NCBI GenBank assembly: GCA_965220285.1 | Contig: OZ244818.1 | Coordinates: forward strand, 3,286,001-3,350,000 | Source: Bin5 sp009843665 | GTDB taxonomy: Bacteria; Chloroflexota; Anaerolineae; Caldilineales; Caldilineaceae | Reading direction: 5' to 3' | DNA length: 64,000 nt | Part shown: in pieces, positions 62,500-64,000 of the stretch | How positions within the stretch are numbered: position 1 is the first letter of the stretch | Layout of the letters: each line of letters opens with the position of its first letter | Made by a program: the position numbers and the translations under genes | Notes under the pieces: model-generated | Database searches by the model: none | What the model saw: the letters and a program-made list of their open reading frames with translations, nothing else | Told to the model about the DNA's origin: nothing

Positions 62500-64000
62500 A
62501 TGATGGCGCCAACTCCACTGCGAAACTACACGATAGTCTTGGCCGTCATTCTGGCCTTCACCGCCATACTCTCATCTGCCGATCCTGCCGCGGCGCAGGA
62601 AAGCACACTGGCCGCGCCCACCCTCACCGCGCAGGCAACCGACGGCGCCATCGAACTGAGCTGGAACGCAGTCGACGGCGCCGCCCGCTACCAGCTCGCA
62701 ACGCGCCCCCGCGGCGGTGAATGGCTCTACCTCGACAACAATACCCTGACCGATACCGCATTTACCCATTCCGGTCCCGCCCCGGCCACCACCCACGTCT
62801 ACCAGGTCCGCGCCGTCAACCAAAACGGCGACACCGGCGAATGGTCGCAGCGCGTCGCTGTCACCTTTGGCCCTACCCTCGTCGCGCCCACCCTCACCTT
62901 GCAGGCCGCCAACTACGCCTTCGACCTGACATGGTCCACCGTTTCCGGCGCCGCCGGCTACCAGCTCATCGTCTGGAGCGGCTCCGGCAACTGGCAGCAG
63001 CTCGGCGACGGCGACCTCACCGGCAACAACCACAGCCACACCGGGCTTGCCGCAGATTCCACCTACCATTACGCCATACGCGCCGTCACCCCAACCGAAG
63101 CCGGCCCCTGGTCCGAGCAGGTCTCCGCAACCGCGACCGGCTCGCAGCCACCAACTTCGACGCCAACGCCTACACCGACACTGGGCCTGACTCCGACGCC
63201 AACATCGACGGCGACGACGCTGTCCGTGCCCGAGCTCACTGCGCAAGCCGCGGCGGGCGCAGTCGAGCTGAGCTGGAATGCGGTCGCCGGCGCCGCGCGC
63301 TATGAGCTGTGGGCATGGACCGAAGCCGACGGTCGGCAACGGCTGGATGATGGCTCCCTCTCCGGCACAACATTCAACTACGTCGACGTCGAAGTGGGCA
63401 CAACTTACCAATTTACCCTGCGCGCTGTAGGCCCCGCCGGCGAACTGAGTGAATGGTCCGCATGGGTACCCGCAACCGTCACCCAACCGTCGTCGTCAAC
63501 CGCAACCCCCACGCCGACCGCAACGCCCACCGCCGACGTGACCGGAACCGCCACCCCAACCCCCGACACGACGCCAACACCGACAGCAACGCCGGAGGCA
63601 GCACTCCCGCCGCCGCCGCCCGCCCTCGATGTGCAGGTGTCTGAAGACTCGGTTCAGGTGAGCTGGGATCCGGTAAAAGGAGCAGTCCGCTACGTGCTCT
63701 GGGTCTGGACCAGTTCAGGCGGTCCCGAGCGTCTTGACAATGGCTCCCTGACCGACACGACCTTCACACACACGAATCTGGAGGCAGGCGCCTCCTACCA
63801 CTACACCGCTCGCGCCGTCAACGCAACTGGCGTGCCAAGTGGCTGGTCCCCCTACGTCACCGCCGCCATCCCTGCAGAGATTTCCCTCGCCTCCCAGGTC
63901 TTCAACAATGTCTCGCCCTCTATCGCCTTCATCGACACCGAAACCGGCACCGGCAGTGGTGTCCTCATCGAAGGCGGCTGGATTGTCACCAACTCACACG
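62500..64000 (+). CDS. Secreted multi-FN3 protein with trypsin-like protease domain (cut by window end)
   Basis: At least 500 aa, 3' end missing. Two adjacent ATGs (62500, 62503) follow AAAGGA. Signal peptide about 1-33 (ends PAAA-QES). Four FN3-like domains (about 35-125, 127-215, 240-328, 370-460) separated by Pro/Thr linkers. From about 465 a new domain begins: QVFNNVSPSIAFIDTETGTG, then SGVLIEGGWIVTNSH. The GSGVLI...IVTNSH segment is the start of a trypsin-like (HtrA/S1C-type) serine protease, with the last visible His likely the catalytic one. Similar in design to the protein at 58432 but with a different enzyme class. Confidence 0.85.
   Translation, partial: MMAPTPLRNYTIVLAVILAFTAILSSADPAAAQESTLAAPTLTAQATDGAIELSWNAVDGAARYQLATRPRGGEWLYLDNNTLTDTAFTHSGPAPATTHVYQVRAVNQNGDTGEWSQRVAVTFGPTLVAPTLTLQAANYAFDLTWSTVSGAAGYQLIVWSGSGNWQQLGDGDLTGNNHSHTGLAADSTYHYAIRAVTPTEAGPWSEQVSATATGSQPPTSTPTPTPTLGLTPTPTSTATTLSVPELTAQAAAGAVELSWNAVAGAARYELWAWTEADGRQRLDDGSLSGTTFNYVDVEVGTTYQFTLRAVGPAGELSEWSAWVPATVTQPSSSTATPTPTATPTADVTGTATPTPDTTPTPTATPEAALPPPPPALDVQVSEDSVQVSWDPVKGAVRYVLWVWTSSGGPERLDNGSLTDTTFTHTNLEAGASYHYTARAVNATGVPSGWSPYVTAAIPAEISLASQVFNNVSPSIAFIDTETGTGSGVLIEGGWIVTNSH

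Overview
The window is high-GC bacterial chromosome with strong C-ending codon bias and long stretches of interspersed repeats. It most likely comes from a filamentous or sponge/sediment-type Chloroflexota (Caldilineae/Anaerolineae-like). This is inferred from the gene mix: ClpC, an orphan MreB, a four-domain S1 protein, Dpp/Opp transporters with acidic or Thr/Val-rich lipoprotein linkers, FN3/Pro-Thr secreted proteins and an Uma2 nuclease. No rRNA, tRNA, CRISPR array or phage structural gene was seen.

Layout. 0.7-12.3 kb: eight co-directional genes forming two peptide/nickel-type ABC transporters. The first has a binding protein and two permeases but no ATPase; the second is complete, and its binding protein has apparently reordered domains. 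12.3-20.7 kb: housekeeping genes on + (small membrane protein, mreB, a PLP trans-sulfuration enzyme, ridA, rpsA, clpC) with clear sigma70-type promoters and terminators. 20.8-34 kb: a first member of an unrecognised secreted family (on -), a 3-hydroxyisobutyrate-dehydrogenase-like enzyme, an FN3 protein, a MacA/MacB-like export operon with an SH3 lipoprotein at its end, an Uma2 nuclease and an L,D-transpeptidase.

34-56 kb is the most unusual part. Seven intact genes and one broken copy of the same secreted family (signal peptide, Pro/Thr/Gly linker, about 105-residue C-terminal domain that runs from an H-[AP]-A-T motif to a terminal Trp) lie here. Six of them are in two copies of a cassette: small secreted protein, giant nine-FN3 protein, second small protein, third small protein. 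The copies share intergenic hairpins. A third copy survives only as 3' ends. A two-component system without membrane sensor, a TPR protein and a Cys/His-motif protein sit between the cassettes. Five promoter-like boxes with identical 18-bp spacing precede the first cassette. 56-64 kb: a paralogue of the Cys/His-motif protein, then two multi-FN3 secreted proteins ending in protease domains (an HExxH metallopeptidase, and the start of a trypsin-like domain cut by the window end).

Between genes there are several repeat classes: heptanucleotide arrays that end in a fixed CTGCAGTT-like sequence, a composite element with two hairpins present five times, GTAGGGGCA hairpins, CTTCGCG-type repeats and 71-82 bp tandem arrays. 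Some repeats lie directly in front of start codons or inside reading frames.

Working picture (inference): an outward-facing region combining nutrient uptake, envelope maintenance and a large set of secreted, probably surface-attached proteins that has grown by local duplication and repeat-driven rearrangement.
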